DNA of 64,000 nucleotides from JBBSEX01 sp038239345. Its GTDB lineage: Bacteria > Acidobacteriota > Terriglobia > Bryobacterales > Bryobacteraceae. Below are positions 26,749-35,738 of this stretch, piece by piece. Under the pieces are notes generated by a model. That model searched no databases. It saw nothing but the letters and a program-made list of their open reading frames with translations, and was not told where the DNA came from. The DNA is taken from contig JBBSEX010000002.1 of the NCBI GenBank assembly GCA_038239345.1, positions 186,001 to 250,000 of the forward strand, given 5' to 3'. Positions within the stretch are counted from its first letter, which is position 1; every line of letters starts with the position of its first letter. Made by a program: the position numbers and the translations under genes.

Positions 26749-27894
26749 TTGCGGCCCTTAGTCACTATCGTCACGCCTTCGCTCAATCAGGGAAGGTTCC
26801 TGCGGGCGACTATCGAAAGCGTTGTCGCCCAGGATTATCCACACCTCGAATACATCGTGATGGACGGCGGTTCCACCGATGAAACGCTTTCCATCGCCAA
26901 GGATTACGCCAGCCGTTTGTGTTTCATATCCGAAACGGATCGGGGCCAATCGCACGCCATTAACAAGGGATGGCGCGCCGGGAAGGGCGATGTTCTGGCG
27001 TGGATCAACTCCGACGATTTGTTGCTGCCAGGCGCCGTGTCGCACGCCGTGGCTGCCCTGAATGTCAACCCGCATAGCGCCGCAATTTACGGTCAAGGCT
27101 GGCTGATTGACGAAGCGGGTGAGCGTACCGGACGCTTTCCCGCAACCGTTCCCTTCGATCTTTGGCGCCTGATCCATCTGTCCGATTACATCCTCCAGCA
27201 AAGCGTGTACTTTCGTCGCGGACCAATCGTCGAGGCTGGATATCTAGACGAGAGTCTGCGCTGGACGATGGATTGGGACATCCTGATCCGCATCGGCAAG
27301 CAACGCGAGTTAACGATGATTCCCGAGTTTCTGGGATGTCTGCGCGAACATCTATCGGCCAAGACAGCGGTTGGCGGAGCGGCAAGGGTCCGTGAGATCC
27401 GCGATCTACTGCGCAAACATTCCGGCCAGCGCTTTCCACCGGGATACATCGCTTACGGCCTTGAAACATACCGGCGCTTATGGGAAGCAAAGCTGCCTGC
27501 ATCGCTGGCATCGATCGTGCATCGAGCCACGGGCTACATAATCGATCGTGCGCATCGAACAGAAGGATGGTTTGCCGATGGCTGGGCGTCGCCGGTGGTG
27601 CGATGCATGGTCCCAATACCGCATGAGCGCAAGATCCGCGTCATGGGAAGTGTGCCCGCCAACATCGGAAGCCAACAGATCACAGTGGTGGCCGGAAAGC
27701 GTGAGTTGGCCGCATTCTCACTATCCACCGGCGATTTCGACTTGCAAATCCAAGTGCCGCCAGACCTTCGCGGGATGCCGTTAGCCTTCCATCTTCATGC
27801 CATGCGGTGGGTAAACGATGCCTCTGTTGAGTCGCCCTTTTATCGCCGCAAACTTTGTTACGTTCTACGCCAGGTTGGCCTCACCACCACTTGA
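26749..27894 (+). CDS. Family 2 glycosyltransferase with extra C-terminal domain
   Basis: A 381-residue protein. Residues 1 to about 240 are a GT-A domain (VTIVTPSLNQGRFL, YIVMDGGSTDET, AWINSDDLLLPGA with the metal-binding aspartates). The last ~110 residues, after a segment ADGWASP, look beta-rich with no catalytic motif and may be a small carbohydrate- or partner-binding domain. The start is TTG at 26749, 9 bases after the methyltransferase stop. The 3' end overlaps by 14 bases the 3' end of another glycosyltransferase gene on the opposite strand. It likely adds one sugar in surface-glycan synthesis. Confidence 0.87.
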   Translation: MRPLVTIVTPSLNQGRFLRATIESVVAQDYPHLEYIVMDGGSTDETLSIAKDYASRLCFISETDRGQSHAINKGWRAGKGDVLAWINSDDLLLPGAVSHAVAALNVNPHSAAIYGQGWLIDEAGERTGRFPATVPFDLWRLIHLSDYILQQSVYFRRGPIVEAGYLDESLRWTMDWDILIRIGKQRELTMIPEFLGCLREHLSAKTAVGGAARVREIRDLLRKHSGQRFPPGYIAYGLETYRRLWEAKLPASLASIVHRATGYIIDRAHRTEGWFADGWASPVVRCMVPIPHERKIRVMGSVPANIGSQQITVVAGKRELAAFSLSTGDFDLQIQVPPDLRGMPLAFHLHAMRWVNDASVESPFYRRKLCYVLRQVGLTTT

Positions 27895-28756
27895 GTCCAC
27901 GCTCCTGCAGGGATGCGAAATGCCAGTTGTACATATACAGCAGGCGCTGGCCGACGATGGCTTGTAGCGTTTTCATCGTGAGAGTAAACAGCGCTCCCCG
28001 CATACGAGTGCAGGTGGGTGGATTGTCGTAACATCCGTGTAAATCGAAATGCATATATAGAAACCGGTAAAGCCGCGCTAGTCCCCAGGGGCCGTACAGT
28101 TGGACGATCCGGAACCCCTCGTCGACATGCTTTCTGCCGGAGCTGCCTGATTTGTTATCGGCCGAAAAGTGGTAGCGCGACAGTACTTGATTCGTCGTCA
28201 CAAACCGCGCTCCCGAATCTTTCATCCGGCACCACATGTTCCAGTCGAAGGCCAGATGAAAACTCGTATCCAGGGGACCCGCCCTGCGATGCAGCCCGGC
28301 GCGCCAGAACGTACTCGATTGTTCAATCACGCACTTCGATCCAATCAACTGGCGGGCGTTAGGTTCGGGCAGCGCCACGAACGGCGAACCGTCGGCATAG
28401 ATGCGTTCGCAGGCACCCAGGACGACATCGGCGTCGGGGCTCTTGGTGAAAATTTCAGCTACGTGATCGAGTGTGCCGGGAAGCAACTCATCGTCCGCGC
28501 AGAGCCAACCGAAAATATCGCCATCGGCCGCCTCGAAGCCATGATTCAGGCCGTCCGCCTGTCCTTGATCCTTGCGAATAATCAAGCGATCGAAGGCCGG
28601 CCGGTAGCGCTCTATCACTTCGCGTGAAATATCGGTACTCTCCGAATCGGCCAGGATCAATTGCAGGCCGCTGTAATTCTGCCGCAGCAAAGAAACGATC
28701 GCACGTTCCAGCACTTCGCCGGAATTGTAGTTGGGAATGACGATTGAAAAACGCAA
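27881..28756 (-). CDS. Family 2 glycosyltransferase
   Basis: A 291-residue GT-A enzyme beginning RFSIVIPNYNSGEVLERA. It has LILADSESTDIS, KDQGQADGLNHG and GWLCADDELLPGT carrying the acidic metal site. The open frame extends upstream for 177 codons, but that part is out of frame with the preceding gene and is not coding. TTG at 28756 is the best start and sits just beyond the upstream gene's TGA (28761-28759); a second in-frame TTG at 28762 overlaps that stop. The gene is the last of a minus-strand set of two glycosyltransferases, two FkbM methyltransferases and a CocE-type hydrolase. Confidence 0.83.
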   Translation of the reverse strand: MRFSIVIPNYNSGEVLERAIVSLLRQNYSGLQLILADSESTDISREVIERYRPAFDRLIIRKDQGQADGLNHGFEAADGDIFGWLCADDELLPGTLDHVAEIFTKSPDADVVLGACERIYADGSPFVALPEPNARQLIGSKCVIEQSSTFWRAGLHRRAGPLDTSFHLAFDWNMWCRMKDSGARFVTTNQVLSRYHFSADNKSGSSGRKHVDEGFRIVQLYGPWGLARLYRFLYMHFDLHGCYDNPPTCTRMRGALFTLTMKTLQAIVGQRLLYMYNWHFASLQERGLKWW

Positions 28757-28758
28757 AA

Positions 28759-29676
28759 TCAATCCCGGCCCAGCGCTTGTTGGAAGTACCCCACATCCCA
28801 AAACCATTCCAGCGTACCGGCCCGCAGCCCTTGCGATTTCACGCGATGAACGTACCGTCCGGCTAACTCCCGCGCGGCACGCAGACGGCCCGGTTTCGCG
28901 ATAGGCCTTCCCACGATCTGCTCCAGCAGCACGTAGGATCGGCCATGGCCTACCATCGTCCCCGCTAAAATTTGCAACCCCAGCCGTTTCGCTTTCATGC
29001 AGTGCGACATCTTCAATTCGGGCTGATAAGAACAAAAATAACCCAGTCGATATGCCGTGCGCGCCAGCAGCGAATCTTCGCCGCTCATCAACTTGGTTCC
29101 CTTGCGCCCCAATAAAGACGCATACTCCGCCTTCGCCACCCATCGCACAAACTCGAGCCCTACATCGCGGCGGAACACCATGCCCGCGCCGATAGGTTCC
29201 CATTTTCCCCACTCGTCCTTGTTCGATGTAATCTCTGTTTCGCCGAAGTCGCGGATCCCCAAGTACGGCAGTAGCCCGGCCTTCCACGACGCAAGCGGCG
29301 CTTCCAACACCGGACGCGCCAAGCCCCCAAACGCCCCCAGCGTGGGCTGCTGCGATGCAATCCGCCGGGCATTTTCCAGATAGTCGGCGTCCAAATGGTT
29401 GTCGTCATCCACGAAGACGCATAGCTCGTGGTGCGCTTCTGAAATGCCTAAGCAGCGCGCAAAAGTATTCCCCTGCCGCGGCTCGCGCAGCAGCCGGATA
29501 TTCAGGTGTCGGCCCTTATTGAGGCGCTCCTCAGTCAACGGCGGCGTTGAATTGTTGTCAACTATCACAACTTCGAATTGCTGCTTCGAAAGCGTTTGCC
29601 CTTCCAAGGAATCCAGTGCCCAATCCAGCAAGTCCCAGCGGGGGTTGTAGGTCACTACAATCACCGACACCAACAT
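28759..29676 (-). CDS. Family 2 glycosyltransferase
   Basis: A 305-residue GT-A protein: VSVIVVTYNPRWDLLDWAL, VVIVDNNSTPP, the metal site VFVDDDNHLDADYL, and KLMSGEDSLLARTAYRLG with an ED motif typical of inverting GT2 enzymes. ATG at 29676 overlaps the stop of the FkbM gene by one base (TAATG), indicating translational coupling. A GTG at 29685 is possible but less likely. It probably extends an envelope or exported glycan. Confidence 0.87.
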   Translation of the reverse strand: MLVSVIVVTYNPRWDLLDWALDSLEGQTLSKQQFEVVIVDNNSTPPLTEERLNKGRHLNIRLLREPRQGNTFARCLGISEAHHELCVFVDDDNHLDADYLENARRIASQQPTLGAFGGLARPVLEAPLASWKAGLLPYLGIRDFGETEITSNKDEWGKWEPIGAGMVFRRDVGLEFVRWVAKAEYASLLGRKGTKLMSGEDSLLARTAYRLGYFCSYQPELKMSHCMKAKRLGLQILAGTMVGHGRSYVLLEQIVGRPIAKPGRLRAARELAGRYVHRVKSQGLRAGTLEWFWDVGYFQQALGRD

Positions 29677-30389
29677 TACGCCCACCGGTTACCGGACATC
29701 ACTGCGCCTTTAGACGAAGCGAATACCAGGTCTAGCTGGCCGAGATCGTTTTCAAATGGGCGCCGCAGAAAGCCCGCGATATCGAACCAGTAGTAATCGT
29801 GCCCAGCCATGGACCCGATCACCTCATGCGCCAGCGGACAGCCATGCATGAAGCGGCGTAAATTCACTTCAATAATGAACACCTCAGCCGTCTCGAACAT
29901 CCTGCGTCCTCCCCGCAAAACATTCAACTCGAAACCCTGAACATCGATCTTAACCAGGTGTGGGGGCTCTATCCTGCCGCTTGCAATCAGATCGTCAACA
30001 GTGGCCACAGGCACTACGCGTCGGCGATCGTCGGTTTGGCCGTCCCACTCACACAGCGAACTGGAATCGTGGTCGCTTGTGACGTTCATCTTCACGCTTC
30101 CCGCTGATTCGCCCACCGCCGTTATCAAGTAATGGAGGCGACGGTTCGTCTTGCACGCGGCGCGCAGATACGCTTCGCTCTCGGCCAGCGGATCGATCAT
30201 GTATATGGACGCGGCCGGAAAGAAATGCCCGTATCTTTGCGTCCAATATCCCTTGCCCGCGCCGATATCCAAGACGCAACCAGCTTGGAAATGCTTCTCC
30301 ACCACTAAATGGCGAATCGCCTTCTCCATCTCATCGATTGCGAGGCTCACTGGCTTTTCCAGTCGAGTGTAACAGATGTCATTTTTCAA
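29676..30389 (-). CDS. FkbM family methyltransferase
   Basis: A 237-residue AdoMet-dependent methyltransferase. The AdoMet loop is VLDIGAGKGYWTQRYG. The FkbM signature HLVKIDVQGFELNVLRGG follows, after the acidic residue in IYMIDPLAES. FkbM-type enzymes methylate hydroxyl groups of sugars or polyketides, and in glycan clusters they often cap chains. The start overlaps the end of the CocE-like gene by 11 bases, and the stop overlaps the next glycosyltransferase start, so it is locked into an operon. Confidence 0.88.
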   Translation of the reverse strand: MKNDICYTRLEKPVSLAIDEMEKAIRHLVVEKHFQAGCVLDIGAGKGYWTQRYGHFFPAASIYMIDPLAESEAYLRAACKTNRRLHYLITAVGESAGSVKMNVTSDHDSSSLCEWDGQTDDRRRVVPVATVDDLIASGRIEPPHLVKIDVQGFELNVLRGGRRMFETAEVFIIEVNLRRFMHGCPLAHEVIGSMAGHDYYWFDIAGFLRRPFENDLGQLDLVFASSKGAVMSGNRWA

Positions 30390-32082
30390 CGATCACGGGC
30401 AACAACACGTAAGAAGGAGTTTGGCGGTCATGATAGACCGTCTGTCGGGCTAAGCGAAATTCTGTGTCGTCCGCTACAGTTCGCCCTGTATTTGGATTAC
30501 GATCGAATCGCGGAAAATTGCTGCTCGAAATCTCCAGACGGATGCTGTGCCCGGCCTTAAAGACATTGCTGGTAACACCGGCGTCGATACGCAGCGGATA
30601 GATTGTGCCGGGCTTCATCAAAGCGGGAGACTCGAGGGAATTCCGGTACCGCGCGCGCAGAATGCCGTCGGTCAGATTATGTGTGCTGCCATCGGGAAAG
30701 ACGTCCACCAGCTTCGCCGTGAAGTCGGTGTCCGGAGCCGACGAGGAAATAGAGAGCACGACCTGTATCGGCCCTGTCACTTCCAAATCCTTCTTCAGCG
30801 GCGGCGTCGTGTAAACGAGAACATCACTCCGGCGCTCCGCCAGCCGTTGGTCCATCGGACCCCAGGGAAATATTTTCGGGTTGCAACAAACAGCGCCACC
30901 CAAAGTGGGAACCGGGTTATGTGGGTCGAAAGTATAGCTGTCCGGAGTGTCCTTGCGCTTCATCTTGTCGGTTAGCACTCCATCGCCGCTAACTGTGTTC
31001 GCATGTCCCTTGCTTTCCAAATAAAATGGCTGAAAGCGCGTCCCGGGAATGGGCCAGTCCGTGGCTTCCCGCCAGCGATTCGCGCCCATTACAAAAACCC
31101 GCAGCGGAGCTGAATTCACCAGCGCCGCGGATGGAGAACCGGGCACCGGACCTTTCAGCCAATAATCGAACCATTCAATTTGAATCGTTCGCAGGGGAAT
31201 CGTGGCGGCGGCGCCGAAGTCGATCCCCGCGAACCGGTCCATATTATGCGGCCACGGCCCAATGATCGTGTGATTCAATTTCGAATGCTTACGGAGCGCC
31301 GCGAATGCCGCAAGATCGCTTTCCGCGTAGTTGTCATACCATCCGCCGACGGAAAATACGGGAATCTTGATGTGGTCGATCTTTTCCTTCGTGCTGATCT
31401 GTTTCCAGAAATCGTCAAACGATGGATGGTCCATCGCCTCCTGGAAAATACTCAGTGTGCGCCCCGTAGCCACCCGATCCGCCGTCCGAAGCGGCACATG
31501 ATGCGTGAAAAGATCGAAGTCCGGCTTGGGCGCGCCAGGCGGCCTAAAATTTTCCGCCAACCACAGCAGGCGGTGCCCTATCTTGAATGCGCCTCCCGTG
31601 GAATAATAGCGATCCTGATACTCGTCGTACCCGGAAACAAGGGGAAAAATCGCCTTCAAATGTGGATTTTCCACCGTAGCGGCACGCCATTGCATGATGC
31701 CCAGGTAAGAGCCGCCCATCATCCCGACCTTACCGTCTGACCAAGGCTGGCGGGCGATCCAATTGATGGTATCGTTACCGTCACTGCCTTCCGAATCGAA
31801 GTGTCCGCGCACATCCTGCAGGACGACGGCATAGCCATGATCCACGAAGGCCTGATGATTCGAGCTGATATCGGCGCCTTTACCGTAAGGCGTTCGAACC
31901 AGAATCGTGGGGAACTTTCCGGAGCCCAGCGGACGAAAAACGTGAGTGGAAAGATGGATGCCATCATGCATCGGAACGTTGACATTCAGTAGTTTTTCGA
32001 CAGCGCCCGGCGCGGTTTCGGCGCATAGAGACGCAGCGAAGGTAGCGATTACCGCGGGAAAAACATGTCTCAGCTTACACAA
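30379..32082 (-). CDS. Secreted CocE/NonD-type hydrolase (X-Pro dipeptidyl-peptidase S15 fold)
   Basis: A 567-residue protein with a probable signal peptide (HVFPAVIATFAASLCAE) and an alpha/beta-hydrolase domain. The nucleophile elbow is MGGSYLGIMQ (Ser125) and the segment VVLQDVRGHFDSEG is characteristic of the S15 group. The later half is the jelly-roll domain common to CocE and X-prolyl dipeptidyl peptidases. Substrates may be acyl esters or peptides. TTG at 32082 is the only start that gives a normal signal peptide, and its ribosome-binding site is weak. It sits between two FkbM genes, so it may hydrolyse an acyl group on the same glycan, but this is inference. Confidence 0.85.
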   Translation of the reverse strand: MCKLRHVFPAVIATFAASLCAETAPGAVEKLLNVNVPMHDGIHLSTHVFRPLGSGKFPTILVRTPYGKGADISSNHQAFVDHGYAVVLQDVRGHFDSEGSDGNDTINWIARQPWSDGKVGMMGGSYLGIMQWRAATVENPHLKAIFPLVSGYDEYQDRYYSTGGAFKIGHRLLWLAENFRPPGAPKPDFDLFTHHVPLRTADRVATGRTLSIFQEAMDHPSFDDFWKQISTKEKIDHIKIPVFSVGGWYDNYAESDLAAFAALRKHSKLNHTIIGPWPHNMDRFAGIDFGAAATIPLRTIQIEWFDYWLKGPVPGSPSAALVNSAPLRVFVMGANRWREATDWPIPGTRFQPFYLESKGHANTVSGDGVLTDKMKRKDTPDSYTFDPHNPVPTLGGAVCCNPKIFPWGPMDQRLAERRSDVLVYTTPPLKKDLEVTGPIQVVLSISSSAPDTDFTAKLVDVFPDGSTHNLTDGILRARYRNSLESPALMKPGTIYPLRIDAGVTSNVFKAGHSIRLEISSSNFPRFDRNPNTGRTVADDTEFRLARQTVYHDRQTPSYVLLPVIVEK

Positions 32083-32139
32083 GGGCTTACGCTATCTTAC
32101 CGTGCGCCGGAAGGTCGTTGGTTTTGAATAGAGCCGTTG

Positions 32140-33264
32140 TTATTTTCGCGATTTCCGAACCCAGGAAGCGAATTGCAGCCAGGTTAACGTTTCCGCCATC
32201 GCTTGCTGGGTGGCGCGATGGCAATTGTTCAGGCGCTCGGTCTCCACTCGCAACATGGAAGTAAATTGATCCACTTCCACGGCTCCATGCGCCGCTATCG
32301 TTTGTCGACACAGGAGGCAGAAATTCGATTCCTCCTCCAGTAATCGCGAGATTCGCATCTGCAACCCCAACTGCGTTGATTCTTCCCACGCCAGATTATT
32401 CCACTGCGGAGGATGCAACGCGCCAGCCAAGTCATCAGTCGAAGATAGTTGCGTTAGATTCGGACCATTGAGCGCGTAAGCCAACTCGCCGCATTTCTCG
32501 CTCGGCACGGCGAGAATATTACACTCGTGCGCCAGGCCGAAGATACTTTCCTGGCAACCGAAAAAATTATTTGGATTATATGCCGGAGCGTGATGAAGCC
32601 AGAACGAATACGACTGCCCGCCCAGTTCTCGCATTATGTTAATGCCAAAGTCAACCCTGTTGCATTCGGCGTAAATCAGAGGCCGGCAGCGCGAAATTGT
32701 ATTGCGCGCACCCGCCAAAACCGCCGCTTCCATCCCCTCGACGTCAATCTTAAAGAGGTAACACTCCTTCAATGAGAACGAATCCACCGTTTCGATCCTC
32801 ACGTCGGTGTCACTCGAGTTGCCCTCCGCCGCATGCAGTGTAAGCGCGGCGAAGTTACGAGGCTGACTCAAATCGAGAGACGCGAACCTTACCGAACCTT
32901 CCTCCTGGGCCAAACCGATATTGTGCGCCGCGACACTTGCAAGATTGTTTTGGCGGATATTTTCGTTTAACAGAGCAAATGTCTGCGGTTGCGGCTCAAA
33001 GGCGTGCAATTGTCCCGTCGGACCAACGTGGCGGGCTAAAGCAAGTGTGTGTGTGCCAACGTTCGCGCCTATATCCAACACAACGGCACCCAGCGGCACC
33101 CTGGGCCGTAATAAATCGATTTCAGCTTCCGCCCACTCGCCGTATTTCTCTATGCTTGGGCCGAGGGTGTCGTCGCGCCGAAAAGAAGAAATTGGGCCAT
33201 AGCGGCCTTGATATGTAACAACCCACTGAGGATCAATTGCAGGAGAATTGGAATTTACGGGCAT
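32140..33264 (-). CDS. FkbM family methyltransferase, larger type
   Basis: A 374-residue protein with the AdoMet motif VVLDIGANVGTHTLALARHV, the acidic strand LHAFEPQPQTFALL and the FkbM signature YLFKIDVEGMEAAVLAGA. The C-terminal ~120 residues are predicted helical, have CxxC (NFCLLCRQ) and many Gln, and do not match the core fold. They may bind the glycan substrate or a partner. This gene and the smaller FkbM gene downstream are not close copies, so separate methylation steps are likely. Confidence 0.85.
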   Translation of the reverse strand: MPVNSNSPAIDPQWVVTYQGRYGPISSFRRDDTLGPSIEKYGEWAEAEIDLLRPRVPLGAVVLDIGANVGTHTLALARHVGPTGQLHAFEPQPQTFALLNENIRQNNLASVAAHNIGLAQEEGSVRFASLDLSQPRNFAALTLHAAEGNSSDTDVRIETVDSFSLKECYLFKIDVEGMEAAVLAGARNTISRCRPLIYAECNRVDFGINIMRELGGQSYSFWLHHAPAYNPNNFFGCQESIFGLAHECNILAVPSEKCGELAYALNGPNLTQLSSTDDLAGALHPPQWNNLAWEESTQLGLQMRISRLLEEESNFCLLCRQTIAAHGAVEVDQFTSMLRVETERLNNCHRATQQAMAETLTWLQFASWVRKSRK

Positions 33265-33338
33265 ACTCAGCCATGGAGAATGTCAACCGGCGGCCAAGCC
33301 TCCGGAGCTTTCAACAATTCTAGCGCTGTCAGTTATAG

Positions 33339-33878
33339 CTACTTCTTCCCCGCCATCGCTGCGTCGAGTTCCCCGAAGAGTGCCTTGCCTTCCAGAATTT
33401 CTTTGGTCTGATCGCTATATCCCCAATCGCGAACGATCATTCCTTGGGGATCTATGAGGAAGAGGTGTGGCGTATCGAAACTCGGACGCGACGGCGTCAT
33501 GTTGAAATACGATGCTGTCATCTGTCCTTGATCGAATAATATGTTCGCGGTGCTCTTCGATTCGGCTTTGAATTTCGCCGCCGTCACTTGATTCTCCGGT
33601 GGAGCAATCAGGATTTCGAAGATCGCCACCTTGCCCGATCCATACTTCGATTGCACTTGCTCCAAAATCTTTGCCAGCGCCATGCAATGCGGGCAATCGG
33701 ACTTCATAAAATCGATCAGCACCCACTTGCCGCGATAGTCGAGCAGATCGTATCGCTTGAGTTGTGAATCCGGCAAGCTGAAGCCGGGGGCCCGCCGGTT
33801 GGACAATTCATTGGCTCCGAAAGCCACGGAAGACGCGCATAAGAACGCGGCGCAGAACAGAGTGAGAACAGCTCGCAT
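33339..33878 (-). CDS. Exported thioredoxin-like protein (TlpA/AhpC-TSA type)
   Basis: A 179-residue protein with a signal peptide (residues 1-21) and a thioredoxin fold. The segment APGFSLPDSQLKRYDLLDYRGKWVLIDF is followed by the redox motif DCPHC (Cys62, Cys65). CPHC is the DsbA-like variant and gives an oxidising active site in many proteins. It would act in the periplasm on disulfides or in cytochrome c maturation. It is divergent from a secreted hypothetical gene, with only 37 bases between starts. Confidence 0.85.
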   Translation of the reverse strand: MRAVLTLFCAAFLCASSVAFGANELSNRRAPGFSLPDSQLKRYDLLDYRGKWVLIDFMKSDCPHCMALAKILEQVQSKYGSGKVAIFEILIAPPENQVTAAKFKAESKSTANILFDQGQMTASYFNMTPSRPSFDTPHLFLIDPQGMIVRDWGYSDQTKEILEGKALFGELDAAMAGKK

Positions 33879-33915
33879 TAGCCCAAATTAGCACCCACGG
33901 GCGCATAATGGAAGC

Positions 33916-34692
33916 ATGTGGCGGTTGTTCGCGCTCTTACTCTTTATCGTTTCCGCGGCTTTGGCTTCGAATATCAAGCTCTATCTTAAGGATGGAAACT
34001 TCCACCTGGTACGCGAGTATAAGGTGGACGGCGATCGCGTCACGTACTTCAGCGTGGAACGGGAAGATTGGGAAGACATCCCGCTTGACCTGGTGGATAT
34101 CAAGAAGACCAAGGACGAATTCGAAAGCCGTACCGAAGCCGCAAAAGCCGATGTGAAAGCGCAAGCGGAGGAAGATAAAGCCGAACGGGACGCCCGCCAT
34201 GAAGTGGATCGCGTTCCCGAAGCGAATGGGGTTTACCTGGTTGACGGCGAAAAAATCACCACGATTCCGGTCGCCGAGTCGAAGCTTGTCAACAATAAGC
34301 GACGTAGCCTTTTAAAGCGGCTAAGCCCGGTTCCGCTCATCACCGGCAAAGCCACCCTGGAGGTGGACGGCGAACATTCCCGCAACATGGCTCCCCAGGA
34401 CCGTCCCGATTTCTATATCCGGCTGTCGGAAGATGAGCGCTTCGGCATCGTGCGGTTGAGGACCCACAAAGGAAATCGCATCGTCGAAGACGTTGAGACC
34501 ATTCCCGTGTCGGAGGAGATCCTGGAACAGCTCGACCAGATCGAATGTTTTCGTAAACAACTTGGGGAGCGACTTTATAAGATCTGGCCCATCAAACCAC
34601 TGCCGCCCGGAGAATACGCGGTAATCGAGTACACCTCCGGAAAGGTAAATACGCAAACCTGGGATTTTGCGTGGGCTCCAAAAACGAATTAG
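33916..34692 (+). CDS. Secreted protein of unknown function
   Basis: A 258-residue protein with a Sec signal peptide (LFALLLFIVSAALA). The mature part starts with beta strands (IKLYLKDGNFHLVREYKV) that resemble an SH3-like beta-barrel. A charged Glu/Lys/Ala helix follows at about residues 70-95, then another beta-rich section. I recognise this layout only from unnamed acidobacterial proteins. No enzyme motif is visible. Confidence 0.7.
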   Translation: MWRLFALLLFIVSAALASNIKLYLKDGNFHLVREYKVDGDRVTYFSVEREDWEDIPLDLVDIKKTKDEFESRTEAAKADVKAQAEEDKAERDARHEVDRVPEANGVYLVDGEKITTIPVAESKLVNNKRRSLLKRLSPVPLITGKATLEVDGEHSRNMAPQDRPDFYIRLSEDERFGIVRLRTHKGNRIVEDVETIPVSEEILEQLDQIECFRKQLGERLYKIWPIKPLPPGEYAVIEYTSGKVNTQTWDFAWAPKTN

Positions 34693-34725
34693 CCGCCTGC
34701 GATGCGGTAAAATAGAGGCCTGTCA

Positions 34726-35697
34726 ATGCTGTCAATTGTTATTCCGATTCACAATGAGGAACCAGCGATTCTTCCTCTTTACGATCGGCTCACCATCGTT
34801 CTTGAGTCTCTGCAGAAGCCCTACGAAATCATCTTCATCGATGACGCCTCCACGGATCGCAGCTTCGATCTGCTGGCGAACCTTGTCGAAACAGATCATC
34901 GGCTGAAAGTGATCCGCCTGCGTCGCAATTTCGGCCAGACCGCCGCCTTGTCCGCCGGATTCGATGAAGCCCAGGGTCAGGTAATCGTTTCGCTCGATGG
35001 CGATCTGCAGCATGAGCCGGAGGATATTCCGGCGCTGCTCGCAAAGATCGACGAAGGCTACGACATCGCCAGTGGTTGGCGAAAAAATCGTCTCGATAAT
35101 GCCATCACTCGCAAGTTTCCTTCTAAGATCGCCAATTGGCTAATGGCGCAGGCGTCCGGCGTTAACCTTCGCGATTTCGGCACTACATTCAAGGCATATC
35201 GCGCCGAAATACTGAAGGATGTGAATCTCTACGGAGAACTGCATCGCTTTATTCCCGCGCTGGCCAGCTTTTATGGCGCCCGAATCGTGGAAGTGCCCAT
35301 TCGCAATGCCCCCCGGATCAGCGGCGGTTCCCATTACGGTCTGGGACGGACATTTAATGTTCTGTTCGACATCATCACCATTAAATTCCTGCTCAGCTAC
35401 TTCACCCGGCCCATGCACTTTTTCGGTCGCTTCGGACTGGCCGGCACCGGATTTGGCGGCTTGATTCTGGTGTGGATGGCGATCAATAAATTGACCGGCC
35501 AAAACATCATCGACGAACATGGTCCGTTGCTGGTCCTGGGCGCGTTGCTTTTCCTCGCCGGTATCATGATGTTCAGCACAGGCCTGCTTGGCGAAGTGAT
35601 GATCCGTACCTATTTCGAAAGCCAAGGCCGCCGCATTTACGCTGTGCGCGAAGTTCGCTCGCGTCGGGAACCGGTCGTCACCGACGGCGCTCGCTAA
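34726..35697 (+). CDS. GtrB/ArnC-like family 2 glycosyltransferase with C-terminal membrane helices
   Basis: A 323-residue protein. The GT-A domain has SIVIPIHNEEPA, IIFIDDASTDRS, VSLDGDLQHEPEDIP and DFGTTFKAYRAE. Two membrane helices follow at about residues 232-255 and 266-290. This is the polyprenyl-phosphate sugar transferase type that makes the lipid-linked donor for O-antigen or lipid A modification. It is preceded by AGAGG ten bases before the ATG. It is separate from the glycan island but could supply that pathway. Confidence 0.9.
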   Translation: MLSIVIPIHNEEPAILPLYDRLTIVLESLQKPYEIIFIDDASTDRSFDLLANLVETDHRLKVIRLRRNFGQTAALSAGFDEAQGQVIVSLDGDLQHEPEDIPALLAKIDEGYDIASGWRKNRLDNAITRKFPSKIANWLMAQASGVNLRDFGTTFKAYRAEILKDVNLYGELHRFIPALASFYGARIVEVPIRNAPRISGGSHYGLGRTFNVLFDIITIKFLLSYFTRPMHFFGRFGLAGTGFGGLILVWMAINKLTGQNIIDEHGPLLVLGALLFLAGIMMFSTGLLGEVMIRTYFESQGRRIYAVREVRSRREPVVTDGAR

Positions 35698-35738
35698 GTC
35701 GGGGCGCCCTACAATCCCGATCGTTTACAGGAGACGTT

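Noticed and set aside
28757..29287. Apparent N-terminal extension of the glycosyltransferase that begins at 28756
   Set aside because: It is an out-of-frame reading of the upstream glycosyltransferase; the GT-A fold begins right after the TTG at 28756.
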